64,000 bases of DNA from Anaerolineae bacterium (GCA_022824365.1 JAJEAA010000021.1:1-64000); one strand, 5' to 3'. Positions 36,389 to 46,089 are shown, counted from the stretch's first letter. The notes: generated by a model from the letters alone, not told the origin. Numbers and translations are program-made.

Positions 36389-37246
36389 ATGCGCATCAAC
36401 ATCGGCTTGGCGCAGATTTACCCCAAACTCGGCGATTTGCAACACAACCTGGACCTGCACCTTGACTATGCCGCGCAAGCCCGCGCTGAGAACGTCGATC
36501 TGCTCATCTTCCCCGAACTGTCGCTGACCGGCTACCAGGTGCAAGACCTCGTGCCGGAAGTCGCCCTGCGAGCCGATGCGGACGATAGCGTCTTCTCGGC
36601 ACTGCTCGACGCCAGCCGCGACCTGGACATCGTGGTCGGCTTCGTGCATGAGGACAAGCGCAACCGTTTCTACATCGCGAACGCCTACCTCTCCGGCGGC
36701 GAAACGTTGCACATCCACCACAAACTCTACCTGCCCACCTACGCCATGTTTGACGAATCGCGCTACTTCGCCCAAGGCAACAGCGTCCGCGCCTTCGACA
36801 CTCGCTTCGGCCGCGTCGGCATGCTCATCTGCGAAGACTTCTGGCACGTCTCGCCGCCTTATCTGCTCTGGCTGGACGGCGCCGACTTGCTGATTCTCAA
36901 CAGTTCCAGCCCCTCCCGCGGACTCAACGAGGGGGATCGCATGCTGGGCACACGCTGGGTCGAGCATGTCAACCAGGCTTACGGCAGCATGTTCACCTCC
37001 TACATCCTGCACTGCAACCGCGTCGGCTATGAAGACGGCAAGAATTTCTGGGGCGGCTCTTCCGTGGTCGATCCCGATGGCGAGTTCATGACGCGCGGGC
37101 TTTACTTCGACGAAGCGCTCATCACACAAGAGATTGACCTGAATCAACTGCACCGGACGCGCGCTCGTCTGCCGCTGCTGCGGGACGAGCGGCCCGGTTT
37201 GGTGCGGCGGGAGCTGGGTCGGATTTTGAGCGAGAGTTTGGGGTAG
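36389..37246 (+). CDS. Nitrilase-superfamily carbon-nitrogen hydrolase
   Basis: This protein has 285 aa, with CAGGAG before the ATG. The catalytic triad is visible as Glu43 (LIFPELSLTGY), Lys112 (IHHKLYLPTY) and Cys148 (GMLICEDFWH). The sequence is most like the glutaminase-type domains of NAD synthetases and related amidases, but no synthetase domain follows. It would release ammonia from an amide or nitrile. The FRG gene begins 5 bp downstream but differs in composition. Confidence 0.92.
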   Translation: MRINIGLAQIYPKLGDLQHNLDLHLDYAAQARAENVDLLIFPELSLTGYQVQDLVPEVALRADADDSVFSALLDASRDLDIVVGFVHEDKRNRFYIANAYLSGGETLHIHHKLYLPTYAMFDESRYFAQGNSVRAFDTRFGRVGMLICEDFWHVSPPYLLWLDGADLLILNSSSPSRGLNEGDRMLGTRWVEHVNQAYGSMFTSYILHCNRVGYEDGKNFWGGSSVVDPDGEFMTRGLYFDEALITQEIDLNQLHRTRARLPLLRDERPGLVRRELGRILSESLG

Positions 37247-37251
37247 GGGAT

Positions 37252-38211
37252 ATGGAAAACGATTACGGCATACCGGAAGTGCGCTGCGACTCGGCCAGCA
37301 ACTTTCTGTACGAACTGGATGAAACGAATGACAGATGGGGTGATGATATCTGGCTGTTTCGCGGGCAGAATGACGTAGGTTGGACCTTACATCCGCGCGC
37401 TATGAGGAGTGAATTGATAACTTCGTTTGTTGACAAGTACATTAGAGAGTTTCCCGACCGAGAATCCCTACCTAGTTCCGTCCAACCACTGTGGAAAGAT
37501 GTTGAAGATGCCGACTTTCGCAAGTTGCTGTGCTTAAAGCTCCATACTACAGCGGAGCACTTGTTGGTTCGTAGTTTCGAAGAACTCTCTGACCGAGTTG
37601 GGTTGACGATTCCAACAGACCGTTACGCAATTTTGGGAGGCGATAATAAGCCTCTGGCATTTGATGAGATAATAGAAAAATCTCTTACTCCTTCAGTTAG
37701 CGAGACTAACCCCGGCCGAGTGTCGTACGCGCTTGCGCAACATCACGGCATTCCCACGCGACTGATGGATTGCACGTTTCGGCCTCTCTTTGCTGCATTT
37801 TTCGCCGCACATGTCGAAAATGAGTTAGAGGATGAACCTGAATATCTGGTTGTTTGGGCTATCAAGTCCAAATGCTTGCGAAAGACAGGACTTAGAGTAG
37901 TCTCCCACCTTCGAAGTCAGATAGGATTCTTGCAGTCGCAGGATGGAGTATTTCTTTATGACAGTAAGGCCAACGAGAAGTTCGCAACTTGCGGCGACTG
38001 GCAACCGCTAGAAAGTGAGTTGCGGAGTAAGGTGTTGAGAGATTGTGTCTACAAGCTCGTTCTGCCCTTTCGCGAGAGAGGGAACCTTCTTGCACTTCTC
38101 AATTCGAAATACGTTTCCAAGCCCTTTCTTATGCCCTCGTTTGACAACGTGGCCACAGAGATCGTTAGTGAATCAGTTGACTGGACAAAACTGCTGGACG
38201 GTTTACCATGA
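37252..38211 (+). CDS. FRG-domain protein
   Basis: This protein has 319 aa. It shows the FRG signature: DIWLFRGQNDVGWTLHPRA near the N-terminus and YALAQHHGIPTRLMDCT/RPLFAAFFAA in the middle. The domain is named for its Phe-Arg-Gly motif and its activity is not well defined; it is frequent in accessory and phage-related loci. The gene is visibly AT-richer than its neighbours, with many A/T-ending codons, which suggests recent acquisition. It starts 5 bp after the nitrilase stop, without a clear RBS of its own. Confidence 0.85.
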   Translation: MENDYGIPEVRCDSASNFLYELDETNDRWGDDIWLFRGQNDVGWTLHPRAMRSELITSFVDKYIREFPDRESLPSSVQPLWKDVEDADFRKLLCLKLHTTAEHLLVRSFEELSDRVGLTIPTDRYAILGGDNKPLAFDEIIEKSLTPSVSETNPGRVSYALAQHHGIPTRLMDCTFRPLFAAFFAAHVENELEDEPEYLVVWAIKSKCLRKTGLRVVSHLRSQIGFLQSQDGVFLYDSKANEKFATCGDWQPLESELRSKVLRDCVYKLVLPFRERGNLLALLNSKYVSKPFLMPSFDNVATEIVSESVDWTKLLDGLP

Positions 38212-38435
38212 CCACCACCACAACCCGCCTCCGCAACGGAACGACCAACCCCTCCCCGCCAACATCCACTCCCACACCCCATGCGCGAACATTTGGTCTG
38301 CCCCAACCACCATACCTGCGCTAAAATACCCGTATCACGAAAACGCTCGCCAACCCGGACTCCCAAAACAATGACTCAATCCGCCCTTTGCCCAAATCAC
38401 CTCTCTCATGGCCACTGCCTTGACGCTACCCCCTA

Positions 38436-38450
38436 CCCCCCCCCCCCCCC
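38436..38450. repeat. Homopolymer tract of 15 C
   Basis: This is an uninterrupted run of 15 cytosines directly followed by TGTATACATA. Such tracts are prone to slippage. No gene start is close enough to indicate phase variation. Confidence 0.8.
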
Positions 38451-38588
38451 TGTATACATACTGTATCTATACACTTGGCGATTTATCGGAGTTTTCAGGA
38501 GTTTTCCGGCGGTCTTAAGCCAAGTTGCTCTGTGCCCTCAGCAAAACTAAGCTAGTCATGCGAAAAAACAATCTCGCTATTAGCGCTC

Positions 38589-38650
38589 CCCTTCCCTGAT
38601 GCTTCGGGGAAGGGGCCGGGGGATGGGGTAGAAAAACGGCAATTCCTGAT
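38589..38650. repeat. Dispersed ~60-bp hairpin repeat, copy 1
   Basis: CCCTTCCC and GGGAAGGG flank TGATGCTTCG, giving a hairpin, followed by GGATGGGGTAGAAAA. The same arrangement (CCCTGATGCTTCGGGGAA, then GGATGGGGTAGAAAA) occurs at 41301-41358. Confidence 0.6.
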
Positions 38651-38782
38651 TCTCATTACTTGCTTTGAACTACTTCTGTAGTTAATACCCCCAAATATTG
38701 AGGTATCCGCCCCCAACCAAGCCTATGATATAATCAGCGAGAAGAATCGAAACAGCAGGTAAATCGCTGTAAAGGAGCGGTC

Positions 38783-39820
38783 ATGAATTTTAGTGGTCTA
38801 TTAGGTATTGTCGCCGTGCTCGCCTTTGGCGTGGGCATCCTCGGGGTCGCCTTCGCCTTCACCCTGGCGTCGCAGGGGCGCTCGGCTCGTGGCGGGTTCA
38901 TGCTGGCGGTGGTCGGCTTCGCCTCCGGCGTCGTGCTCTTCGTCATCAGTTCGGGCATATTGATCGTGCAGCCGGCGCGGTCGGCGGTCATCGTCAACGT
39001 CTTGACCGGTGAACTGGAAACTCCGGCGCGCGCCCCCGGCACATCGATCATCATCCCCGGCTTGCAGGAATACATCATCTACCCGACCGATCAGCGCGAA
39101 TACACCATGTCCGGCATCAGCTCCGAAGGGCGCTTGCAGGGCAATGACGCCGTCGAAGCGCTGACGGTTGACGGCCAGGAAGTCCGCCTGGATATCACCG
39201 TGCTCTATCGCATCGAGCGGCAGGATGTCAACCAGATTCACCTCAACTGGCAGAATCGCTACGAATCCGACTTCATCCGCCCGACTGTCCGCGCCGTCAC
39301 GCGCGATGTCGTCTCGCAATTCGAAGCGGAAGCCATCTACGGCTTGGAGCGCGAGGCTCTCGGCGGTCGGATTTCCGAGGTGGTTGGCAACGCGATGAAA
39401 GACGAAGGCTTGACGCTGACCTCGCTGCTTGTCCGGCAGATCGACTTCAACGACGCCTTTGCCAATTCCATCGAAGAAAAGCAGATCGAGGAACAGAAGC
39501 TGCAGCGCGCCCGCACCGAAGCGGAACGTGTACGTACCGAGGCCAGCGGTCGCGCCGATGGTGAGGAAGAGGCGGCGCGCGGTCGCGCCAACGCCCGCTT
39601 GATCGAAGCGGAAGCCGAAGCCGAGGCGCTGCGCGTCATCAGCGATCAGATCGCGGCCAATCCCAACTTGATCCAGTACCTCTATGTCGCCAACTTGTCG
39701 GACAACGTCTCCTTCGCGCTGCTGCCATCGGATTCGCCTTTCATCTTCAACGTGGATGATTTCGCCGATCTGGGCGCGGAATTCTCAGCGCCGGAAGTGG
39801 ACTTGCAAACCGATAACTAA
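38783..39820 (+). CDS. SPFH/prohibitin-family membrane protein
   Basis: This protein has 345 aa, with AAAGGAG before the ATG. Two N-terminal TM helices (about 5-28 and 38-60) are followed by the SPFH domain (VQPARSAVIVNVLTGELETP, LTVDGQEVRLDITVLYRI, RDVVSQFEAEAIYGLER) and an Ala/Glu/Arg-rich coiled coil (RARTEAERVRTEASGRADGE). Such proteins oligomerise into membrane microdomain scaffolds that protect or organise membrane enzymes. A terminator follows closely, so it is likely monocistronic. Confidence 0.92.
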   Translation: MNFSGLLGIVAVLAFGVGILGVAFAFTLASQGRSARGGFMLAVVGFASGVVLFVISSGILIVQPARSAVIVNVLTGELETPARAPGTSIIIPGLQEYIIYPTDQREYTMSGISSEGRLQGNDAVEALTVDGQEVRLDITVLYRIERQDVNQIHLNWQNRYESDFIRPTVRAVTRDVVSQFEAEAIYGLEREALGGRISEVVGNAMKDEGLTLTSLLVRQIDFNDAFANSIEEKQIEEQKLQRARTEAERVRTEASGRADGEEEAARGRANARLIEAEAEAEALRVISDQIAANPNLIQYLYVANLSDNVSFALLPSDSPFIFNVDDFADLGAEFSAPEVDLQTDN

Positions 39821-39846
39821 CACGGGCGAAGATACCGTACGAAAAT

Positions 39847-39873
39847 GGCGCTCTGAATCCAGGGCGCCTTTTC
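39847..39873 (+). terminator. Intrinsic terminator of the SPFH gene
   Basis: GGCGCTCTG and CAGGGCGCC form a 9-bp stem (one G-U pair) with a 4-nt AATC loop, followed by TTTTCATTT. It lies 26 bp after the stop codon. Confidence 0.85.
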
Positions 39874-39900
39874 ATTTCCATGTCGCTGTAGTTGTTACCG

Positions 39901-41181
39901 ATGTCTCGCCAACGCATCCGCGTATTAACCCTGCTCTGCCTCTCTGCTACACTGACACGCGCGCAGGAGGATGCCTTGCTCGATCGCTATTTCTACACCT
40001 TCCACAATCCCGCCGGCAACCGCCTCGTCCGCGGCCAGGCCCGCTTTCCCGATGTCATGACGGTCGATGTCCCTTTGCGCGGTCTGCCAGCCTGGGCGGT
40101 CGGCTATGCGATGGAGACGGCGATCTGGCATGTCGTGCTCGAAAACGGCGACCTGCAAGTTATAGAAGTCGCCCCCGACGGCGCCGCTCAAACCCTGGCT
40201 TATGAAACCGGCTGGTTCAATGGCGCGCAGCCGCCGCTGGTGGGCGTCTCCATGGTCGAGGGCGCCTACGTCCTGCGCAGCGATGACAGCGTCTCGCCCT
40301 TGACCCATCCCATCCCGGTCAACGATTTCGAAGTCCTCTACATCAATCGCGCCGGCGACCTGGTGCTGGGGCGCGAGGAAGGGCTGGTGGCTCGCTTGCC
40401 GCTTCACGCGCCGCCCGACGCCCGCCTGGTGATGAACCGCCGCGGACAAGTCGCCCTCTACGCCAATGCTGCCGATCAGCGCTATACGCATGGCATCATG
40501 GGCGACGCGCTGGAAGCGGCGACCTTGCTCCTGCTGGAAGTCCGCGAGAGCGAGATTCGGCTTTTGGCTCGCGTGGACCTGCCGGGCGAAGATGTCTACG
40601 AAGGCATCGCTCCCTTCTGGGCGGATATTGACGGCGACGGCGTCGAAGACCTGGTCGCGACGGTGTCGAACCGGTCCCTGGGCGCGCGGCTGCGGGCTTA
40701 TCTTTGGGATGGCGCGAGTATACGGCAGGAAGTCGACGGTCCGCCAATCGGGACTGGACATCGCTGGCGGCATCAGCTCAGCGCCGGCCCCTTCGGCCCG
40801 GACGGCGAGATCGAAATCGCCGCCATGCGGACGCCTCATATCGGCGGCGCGCTGGAATTCTTCCGCATTGATGGCGGCGCGCTGATCCAAACAGCAGCCT
40901 TGCCCGGCTTCACCACGCATCTTATCGGCTCGACGAATCTCGACCAAACCGCCGCGGGCGACTTTAATGGTGATGGCAAACCCGAAGTTCTGGTGATGGA
41001 TCCGGCGCGGCAATCAGTCCTTGCGGTTCAGCGTACAAAAGCGGGCGCGCAGGAGATCTGGCGCTTGGAAGCGGGCGCTGAAATCCTGAGCAATTTCGCG
41101 CCGGTCGAATTGCTGGAAGATGGTCTGGCGCTGGCGGTGGGCACGCGAGACGGCCGGCTGCGCGTTTGGCTGCCGAAGTGA
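39901..41181 (+). CDS. Secreted FG-GAP/VCBS-repeat protein
   Basis: This protein has 426 aa from ATG 39901; a TTG three codons earlier is less likely. A short signal peptide ends near TRAQE. Two calcium-binding FG-GAP/VCBS motifs are clear: ADIDGDGVEDLVATV and GDFNGDGKPEVLVMD. These and the pattern of beta-strand blocks suggest a beta-propeller. No catalytic residues are evident. The protein is probably exported and may bind a ligand or carbohydrate. Confidence 0.8.
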   Translation: MSRQRIRVLTLLCLSATLTRAQEDALLDRYFYTFHNPAGNRLVRGQARFPDVMTVDVPLRGLPAWAVGYAMETAIWHVVLENGDLQVIEVAPDGAAQTLAYETGWFNGAQPPLVGVSMVEGAYVLRSDDSVSPLTHPIPVNDFEVLYINRAGDLVLGREEGLVARLPLHAPPDARLVMNRRGQVALYANAADQRYTHGIMGDALEAATLLLLEVRESEIRLLARVDLPGEDVYEGIAPFWADIDGDGVEDLVATVSNRSLGARLRAYLWDGASIRQEVDGPPIGTGHRWRHQLSAGPFGPDGEIEIAAMRTPHIGGALEFFRIDGGALIQTAALPGFTTHLIGSTNLDQTAAGDFNGDGKPEVLVMDPARQSVLAVQRTKAGAQEIWRLEAGAEILSNFAPVELLEDGLALAVGTRDGRLRVWLPK

Positions 41182-41300
41182 GACTGATAGCAGAAGTAAG
41201 TGCGAGTAAGTCATGTAAATGCTTACCACAGCGCACACAAAAGCGGTTCAAAGTAAATGATGCGAATTACGTTGGATACTCCATTTGCAATAGGGAGTCA

Positions 41301-41358
41301 CCCATCCCTGATGCTTCGGGGAACGGTCGGGGATGGGGTAGAAAAGCGACGATTCAAG
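41301..41358. repeat. Dispersed ~60-bp hairpin repeat, copy 2
   Basis: The copy shares CCCTGATGCTTCGGGGAA and the following GGATGGGGTAGAAAA, then a degenerate CGACGATTC, with the copy at 38589-38650. It ends just before the serine hydrolase start. It is intergenic and of unknown origin. Confidence 0.6.
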
Positions 41359-41371
41359 GAGCGAGTAAGAG

Positions 41372-42598
41372 ATGAAAATACACGCGGCCGAAGATGTCGG
41401 CATGTCGAGCGAGCGGCTCGCGCGGATCAATACTTATTTGGATGGCGAAGTGGCGGACGACCGCCTGCCCGGCATCATCGCCTTGGCTGCGCGGCGCGGC
41501 AAGATCCTGCACCACAGCCTGCACGGCAAGATGGATATCGCCGCGAACCGCCCGATGGCTGCCGATGCCATCTTCCGCATCTACAGCATGACCAAGCCCA
41601 TCGTCAGCCTCGCTTTGATGATGCTGCACGATGAAGGCAAGCTGCAATTGCACGACCAGGTCGCGCGCTTTATACCGAGCTTCGCCAAGACCAAGGTCTT
41701 CAGCCATATCAGCGAGAATCGCCCCCAATTCGTCGAGCAAGACCCGCCGATGACAATCTTTCATCTGCTGACGCATACCGCCGGACTGACCTATGGCGGC
41801 GATCCCTGGCATCCGGTCGACAAGCTCTTCGGCGAGGCGGCGGCGCAGCATGGTTTCTTCCGCCGTGATACCGAGTTGGCGGATATGATCGACCGCTTCG
41901 CTGCCCTTCCGCTCAGCTTCCAGCCCGGCACAAACTGGCAGTACAGCGTGGCCAGCGATGTCGTCGGCTATCTGGTGCAGGTGATCGCGGATATGCCGCT
42001 GGCGGACTTCCTCAAAGAGCGCGTCTTCGCGCCCCTCGGCATGGTGGATACCGACTTCGTCGTGCCGCCGGAAAAGGCGGAGAGAGTGGCGGCCATATAT
42101 GGCTCGCCGACGAATGTCGATCCCGTGCTGATCAACCCGGACGAAGTCGCCAATGGCGATGTGCGGCTGCCAACGCGCTGTCCATCGGGCGGCGGCGGCT
42201 TGGTCTCGACGGCGGCCGACTACCTGCGCTTCGCCTCGATGCTGCTCAATGGCGGCGAGTTGGATGGCGTCCGGCTGGTAAGTCCCCTCACGATCAAGCG
42301 CATGGCCACCAACGCCGTGCCGCGCGACTGGCTGCCTTTGCGCATCGGCGTCGAACGCTACGGCTATGGTTTCGGCCTGGGCTTCCGCGTCATGGTCGAT
42401 TATGGACGCGCCAACGGCTACAGCTCGCCGGGCGAATATGGCTGGGCTGGCGCCGCCAGCACTTATTTCGTGATTGATCCGACCGAAGATCTGCTCATTC
42501 TGATGCTGACGCAGATGTGGGGCGCCGAGCCGCATCGTCCGCGTTCCATATTCCCAAATCTGGTATATCAAGCGATCGACGAAAGCTACGGCGACTGA
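41372..42598 (+). CDS. Class C beta-lactamase-fold serine hydrolase
   Basis: This protein has 408 aa. The SxxK motif is SMTK (Ser72, Lys75), the YxN-type position is Tyr191-Ser192 (NWQYSVASD), and FHLLTHTAGL is characteristic of EstB/LCP-like esterases and D-aminopeptidases rather than true beta-lactamases. There is no signal peptide, so it is cytoplasmic or exported by another route. The substrate (ester or D-peptide) is unknown. It converges with the protease gene downstream, 10 bp apart. Confidence 0.9.
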   Translation: MKIHAAEDVGMSSERLARINTYLDGEVADDRLPGIIALAARRGKILHHSLHGKMDIAANRPMAADAIFRIYSMTKPIVSLALMMLHDEGKLQLHDQVARFIPSFAKTKVFSHISENRPQFVEQDPPMTIFHLLTHTAGLTYGGDPWHPVDKLFGEAAAQHGFFRRDTELADMIDRFAALPLSFQPGTNWQYSVASDVVGYLVQVIADMPLADFLKERVFAPLGMVDTDFVVPPEKAERVAAIYGSPTNVDPVLINPDEVANGDVRLPTRCPSGGGGLVSTAADYLRFASMLLNGGELDGVRLVSPLTIKRMATNAVPRDWLPLRIGVERYGYGFGLGFRVMVDYGRANGYSSPGEYGWAGAASTYFVIDPTEDLLILMLTQMWGAEPHRPRSIFPNLVYQAIDESYGD

Positions 42599-42608
42599 GC
42601 CAGCCGGC

Positions 42609-43694
42609 TTAGATATCGACCTCCATCACATCCAGCACGGTTTGGATCGGCGTGAAGATCGTGGCGCGGCGGGAGCCGGCGAAGAGCAGCCCGACCGCCT
42701 TCAAGCTATCGCGCTCCATAATCAGGGCGCCGGAATCACCACCCTGGCTGATCGGCGTCGCGATCACTTGTCCGACAAAGCGCGCCTGCAAGTTATCGCT
42801 GTAGGAGACATCGACGGTGGCGTTCATCAGCGTCACGTTGCCTTCCGTGTAGCCAGTCGTGCGGCCCTGCTTGCGGATTTTCATGCCGAGCTGCGCCAGC
42901 TTCGTGCCGTTGGGTCGGCCGATTTCGACGATGCTTTGCTGAAAAAGCATGGGATTGATGGGGCGGGCGAGCGCCGCGTCCACCCGATTGGGATAGATCG
43001 GCGTCGAATCGATCTGGGCTTTTGGCGCGCGCACGGTCGCCAAACGCTTTGATGAGCCGCTCAATTTGCTCAGGGCATTGCCAACGGTGACCCACAACTC
43101 GGCAATATCGCAGCCGCCCGGCGGGAAAAGCGGGGGCGTTGTGGTTGGCGGCGTCGGTCCCGTTTCCGAATCGCTATAGAAGCGCAGCATTTCGAAGCGG
43201 TGCAGTTTCGCCACCACATCATCGGGTCGCGCGCCGTGATCGGTCGGTCCCGGCTGCAAGATCGCATCGCCGATCTCGGCTTCGTTGCTGTTGGCCAGCA
43301 CATGATTGTTGGACAGGATCAGCGGTTCGCCAGTGTTGCGGTCGAAGACGATGCCGCCAAGCGTGCCGGCCGTCACCATATAATGACCAATGCTCACGCC
43401 CGCCGGGATGTTGGGTCTGAAGCGGTCTCGCGGGTTTGTCAATGCCTCCAGCCGACCGATCTCGACCACATCAGTGCGCGCCCCATTGACATCGGGCGGT
43501 ATCAGATCATCCGCGCTCAGCGCCTCCACCGGCTTTTTCTTTTCGACCAGCACCGCCATCGCCAGCTGATCCGTGATCTGCTCCTTATAATTGCGATAGC
43601 CGATCGCCACGCCGACGACGCCGCGCCGCCGCAACAAATCCGCCTGCGCTATCCGCTGCGCCTCCAGCAGCTGCCTGAACAAATCCATCGACAT
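42609..43694 (-). CDS. Trypsin-fold protease (NAL1-like)
   Basis: This protein has 361 aa. The trypsin-like fold has His131 (ILSNNHVLAN), an Asp in RVDAALARP and Ser321 (QGGDSGALIM). The N-terminal residues (VVGVAIGYRNYKEQ, LAMAVLVEKK) and the lack of a signal peptide are typical of the NARROW LEAF 1-like group found in bacteria and plants. Intracellular serine protease activity is likely. The substrate is unknown. Confidence 0.82.
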   Translation of the reverse strand: MSMDLFRQLLEAQRIAQADLLRRRGVVGVAIGYRNYKEQITDQLAMAVLVEKKKPVEALSADDLIPPDVNGARTDVVEIGRLEALTNPRDRFRPNIPAGVSIGHYMVTAGTLGGIVFDRNTGEPLILSNNHVLANSNEAEIGDAILQPGPTDHGARPDDVVAKLHRFEMLRFYSDSETGPTPPTTTPPLFPPGGCDIAELWVTVGNALSKLSGSSKRLATVRAPKAQIDSTPIYPNRVDAALARPINPMLFQQSIVEIGRPNGTKLAQLGMKIRKQGRTTGYTEGNVTLMNATVDVSYSDNLQARFVGQVIATPISQGGDSGALIMERDSLKAVGLLFAGSRRATIFTPIQTVLDVMEVDI

Positions 43695-43778
43695 TCTGCG
43701 CTGCCCTCATCGTCCCTCATCGAATGAATGCCACAACATTATACAGCCGAACAGATATCCAGGATAACGAGGACAAAG

Positions 43779-44864
43779 CTACCCTTTGACGCCCAGGCTT
43801 TTGAGGCCGTTGCCGGTCAAGGCGATGACCAGTTCCGCCGTTTCGCCGATGCGCTCGCGAATGCGGGTCAAAGCCGCTGCCGGCGCGGCGCTGGTCGCCT
43901 CGATGATATGACCCCCGCGCTGCATCGCCGTTTGCGCCGACAGGATCGCCTCGTTGTCGACGCGCAGGGCGAAGCCGTCCGTGTCATAGAGCGCCTGTAA
44001 GATCTGCTCGCCGCGCACGGGCGCGTCAACCAGGATGCCATCGGCGACGCTCGGCGCGGGCTTGACGCTGGGCGGTTGCCGGGAGCGGGCTTCCCAGCCG
44101 CGGACGATGGGGTCGACGCCGGCCGACTGAACCGCGATCATGCGCGGCAGCGTCTCTATCAGCCCGGCAGCGCGCAAAGCCCGGAAGCCGCGATAGAAAC
44201 CGAGGAAAAGCCCGCCATGCCCCACAGGCGTCGCGACGGCGTCGGGCGCCCGCCGACCAAGCTGCTCCCAGGTCTCCCAGGCGGCGGTTTGCTGCCCCAG
44301 CACAAAGTAAGGATTCCAGGCGTGGCTGGCGTAGGTGGCTTTCTCCGCGGCCGCATAGACATCCGCCAGATAATTCTGCGACTCGATAATCGCGCCGCCA
44401 AAGGCGCGTATGAGCTGCTTCTTGCTTTCCACAGCCGTGGCCGCCGGCACGTAGACCGTAGCGGATAAACCGGCCGCCCCGGCGTATGCCGCCAGCGACG
44501 AACCGGCATTGCCCGAGGAATTGTCGATCACATCACTCGCGCCCTGCGCCGCCAGGTGGTTGAGCATGACCGCCGTGCCGCGGTCCTTGAAGGAGCCGGT
44601 CGGGTTCAAGTGCTCCAGCTTGGCGCGGAACTTGCCGCCTGGCAAAGTCAGCGGGACCAGCGGCGTCATGCCTTCGCCCAGGCTGAAGCGCTTGCGGACC
44701 GGCAGCATCTCCGCGTAGCGCCACAAGGAGAAGTCGCGCCCGTCAATCGCGGACGCATCGAACGGGGGCAGTTCCGCCAATTCCAGAATGCCGTCACAGT
44801 TGCGACAGCGCCAAGCCAGCGGGTCGGCCTGCGTCGCGCATGATTGGCAGATAACTTTTGTCAT
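43779..44864 (-). CDS. thrC: Threonine synthase
   Basis: This protein has 361 aa, with GAGGAA upstream of the ATG. An N-terminal zinc-ribbon carries Cys6, 9, 20 and 23. The PLP-dependent fold has Lys93 in HLNPTGSFKDRGT as the Schiff-base lysine, DNSSGNAGSSLAAYAG for phosphate binding, and a C-terminal ALTGNGLK. It converts O-phosphohomoserine to threonine. It is divergently arranged relative to moaA. Confidence 0.92.
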   Translation of the reverse strand: MTKVICQSCATQADPLAWRCRNCDGILELAELPPFDASAIDGRDFSLWRYAEMLPVRKRFSLGEGMTPLVPLTLPGGKFRAKLEHLNPTGSFKDRGTAVMLNHLAAQGASDVIDNSSGNAGSSLAAYAGAAGLSATVYVPAATAVESKKQLIRAFGGAIIESQNYLADVYAAAEKATYASHAWNPYFVLGQQTAAWETWEQLGRRAPDAVATPVGHGGLFLGFYRGFRALRAAGLIETLPRMIAVQSAGVDPIVRGWEARSRQPPSVKPAPSVADGILVDAPVRGEQILQALYDTDGFALRVDNEAILSAQTAMQRGGHIIEATSAAPAAALTRIRERIGETAELVIALTGNGLKSLGVKG

Positions 44865-45010
44865 GGCAATTCCTCGGCAATTTTACGCGCTCATATCTCA
44901 TTCTAAGACGGATGCGTTATACTTGCCATGAGTGAGGACGCTGGCGGGCTTGGCAATCAGCCGCCGCCTCGCTACACTTATCCGCCAAATGCTGAGGCAG
45001 TTGCTCGCTG

Positions 45011-46030
45011 ATGACCCTCAAGGATCAATACGAACGCCCGCTGCGCGACCTGCGGATCTCGGTGACCGACCGCTGCAACTTTCGCTGTCCCTATTGTATG
45101 CCGGCGGAAATCTTCGGCGAACGCTATCAATTCCTGCCAAAACCGCAGCTTCTCACCTTTGAAGAGATCGCGCGGTTGACGCGGATCCTGGTTCGCCTGG
45201 GCGCGGTCAAGGCGCGTTTGACCGGCGGCGAGCCTCTACTGCGGCAAGATATTGAAGAACTGGTCGCGATGCTCGCGGCGATAGAGGGCGTTGACGACCT
45301 GGCGATGACCACCAACGCCTATCTCCTGCCGCAGAAGCTGGACGCGCTCAAGGCGGCCGGGCTCAAGCGCCTGACGATCAGCTTGGACACGCTCGATGAT
45401 GAAATCTTCCGGCGCATGAACGGCGGGCGCTCCGGCGTCGACAAGGTGCTGGCTGGCATCGCGGCGGCCGAAGCGGCCGGCTATACGCCGCTCAAGATCA
45501 ACGCGGTCGTGCAGCGCGGGGTCAATGACCATACGCTGGTCGAATTGGCGCGTTTTTTCAAGGAGCGGGGTCATATCCTGCGCTTCATCGAATACATGGA
45601 TGTCGGCAACAAAAACGGCTGGCGCATGGACGAGGTAGTGCCATCGGCTGAGATCGTCGAGCGCATCCATGCTGAATTGCCGCTGGAGCCGGCCGCGGGC
45701 AATTATTTTGGCGAGGTGGCGCGGCGCTATCGCTATGTCGATGGCGGCGGCGAAATCGGTTTGATCAGCTCGGTGACGCAGCCGTTCTGCGGCTCTTGCA
45801 CGCGTATGCGGCTCTCGCCGGAGGGGCGGATATTCACCTGCCTCTTCGCTGTCGAGGGCACAGATCTCCGCGGCCCGCTGCGGGCTGGCGCGGCCGACGA
45901 CGAGATCGAGGCGATCATACGCGCTACCTGGGGCGCGCGCATCGACCGCTATTCGGAGATTCGCAGTTCGCTGACCGACGAGGTCCGCGATCGGCGCAAA
46001 AAGGTCGAGATGTATCACATCGGCGGCTGA
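45011..46030 (+). CDS. moaA: GTP 3',8-cyclase MoaA
   Basis: This protein has 339 aa. The radical SAM cluster is at Cys22, Cys26 and Cys29 (CNFRCPYC), with [14 protein letters not shown] following. The second [4Fe-4S] cluster is at Cys260, Cys263 and Cys277 (FCGSC..IFTC). The C-terminus ends MYHIGG, the Gly-Gly tail needed for activation. It makes the first intermediate in molybdenum cofactor synthesis. No other moa genes are in the window. Confidence 0.97.
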   Translation: MTLKDQYERPLRDLRISVTDRCNFRCPYCMPAEIFGERYQFLPKPQLLTFEEIARLTRILVRLGAVKARLTGGEPLLRQDIEELVAMLAAIEGVDDLAMTTNAYLLPQKLDALKAAGLKRLTISLDTLDDEIFRRMNGGRSGVDKVLAGIAAAEAAGYTPLKINAVVQRGVNDHTLVELARFFKERGHILRFIEYMDVGNKNGWRMDEVVPSAEIVERIHAELPLEPAAGNYFGEVARRYRYVDGGGEIGLISSVTQPFCGSCTRMRLSPEGRIFTCLFAVEGTDLRGPLRAGAADDEIEAIIRATWGARIDRYSEIRSSLTDEVRDRRKKVEMYHIGG

Positions 46031-46089
46031 CGCGTCGCTACCGTTTTGAATGCGGCGTCTGCCCCTACCGCTTGTATCACGCCAACAAC

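Larger units (their letters stand above)
38212..38782. other. Low-complexity intergenic region, 571 bp
   Basis: The region has a strongly C-biased strand in its first half, ending in a run of 15 C (38436-38450), followed by TGTATACATACTGTATCTAT. A dispersed repeat lies at 38589-38650. The short ORFs seen here are Pro/His/Cys-rich products of low complexity and are not supported as genes. Confidence 0.6.

Noticed and set aside
36365-37153. A 262-codon minus-strand ORF opposite the nitrilase gene
   Set aside because: The nitrilase frame has its catalytic triad and RBS; the antisense frame has none.
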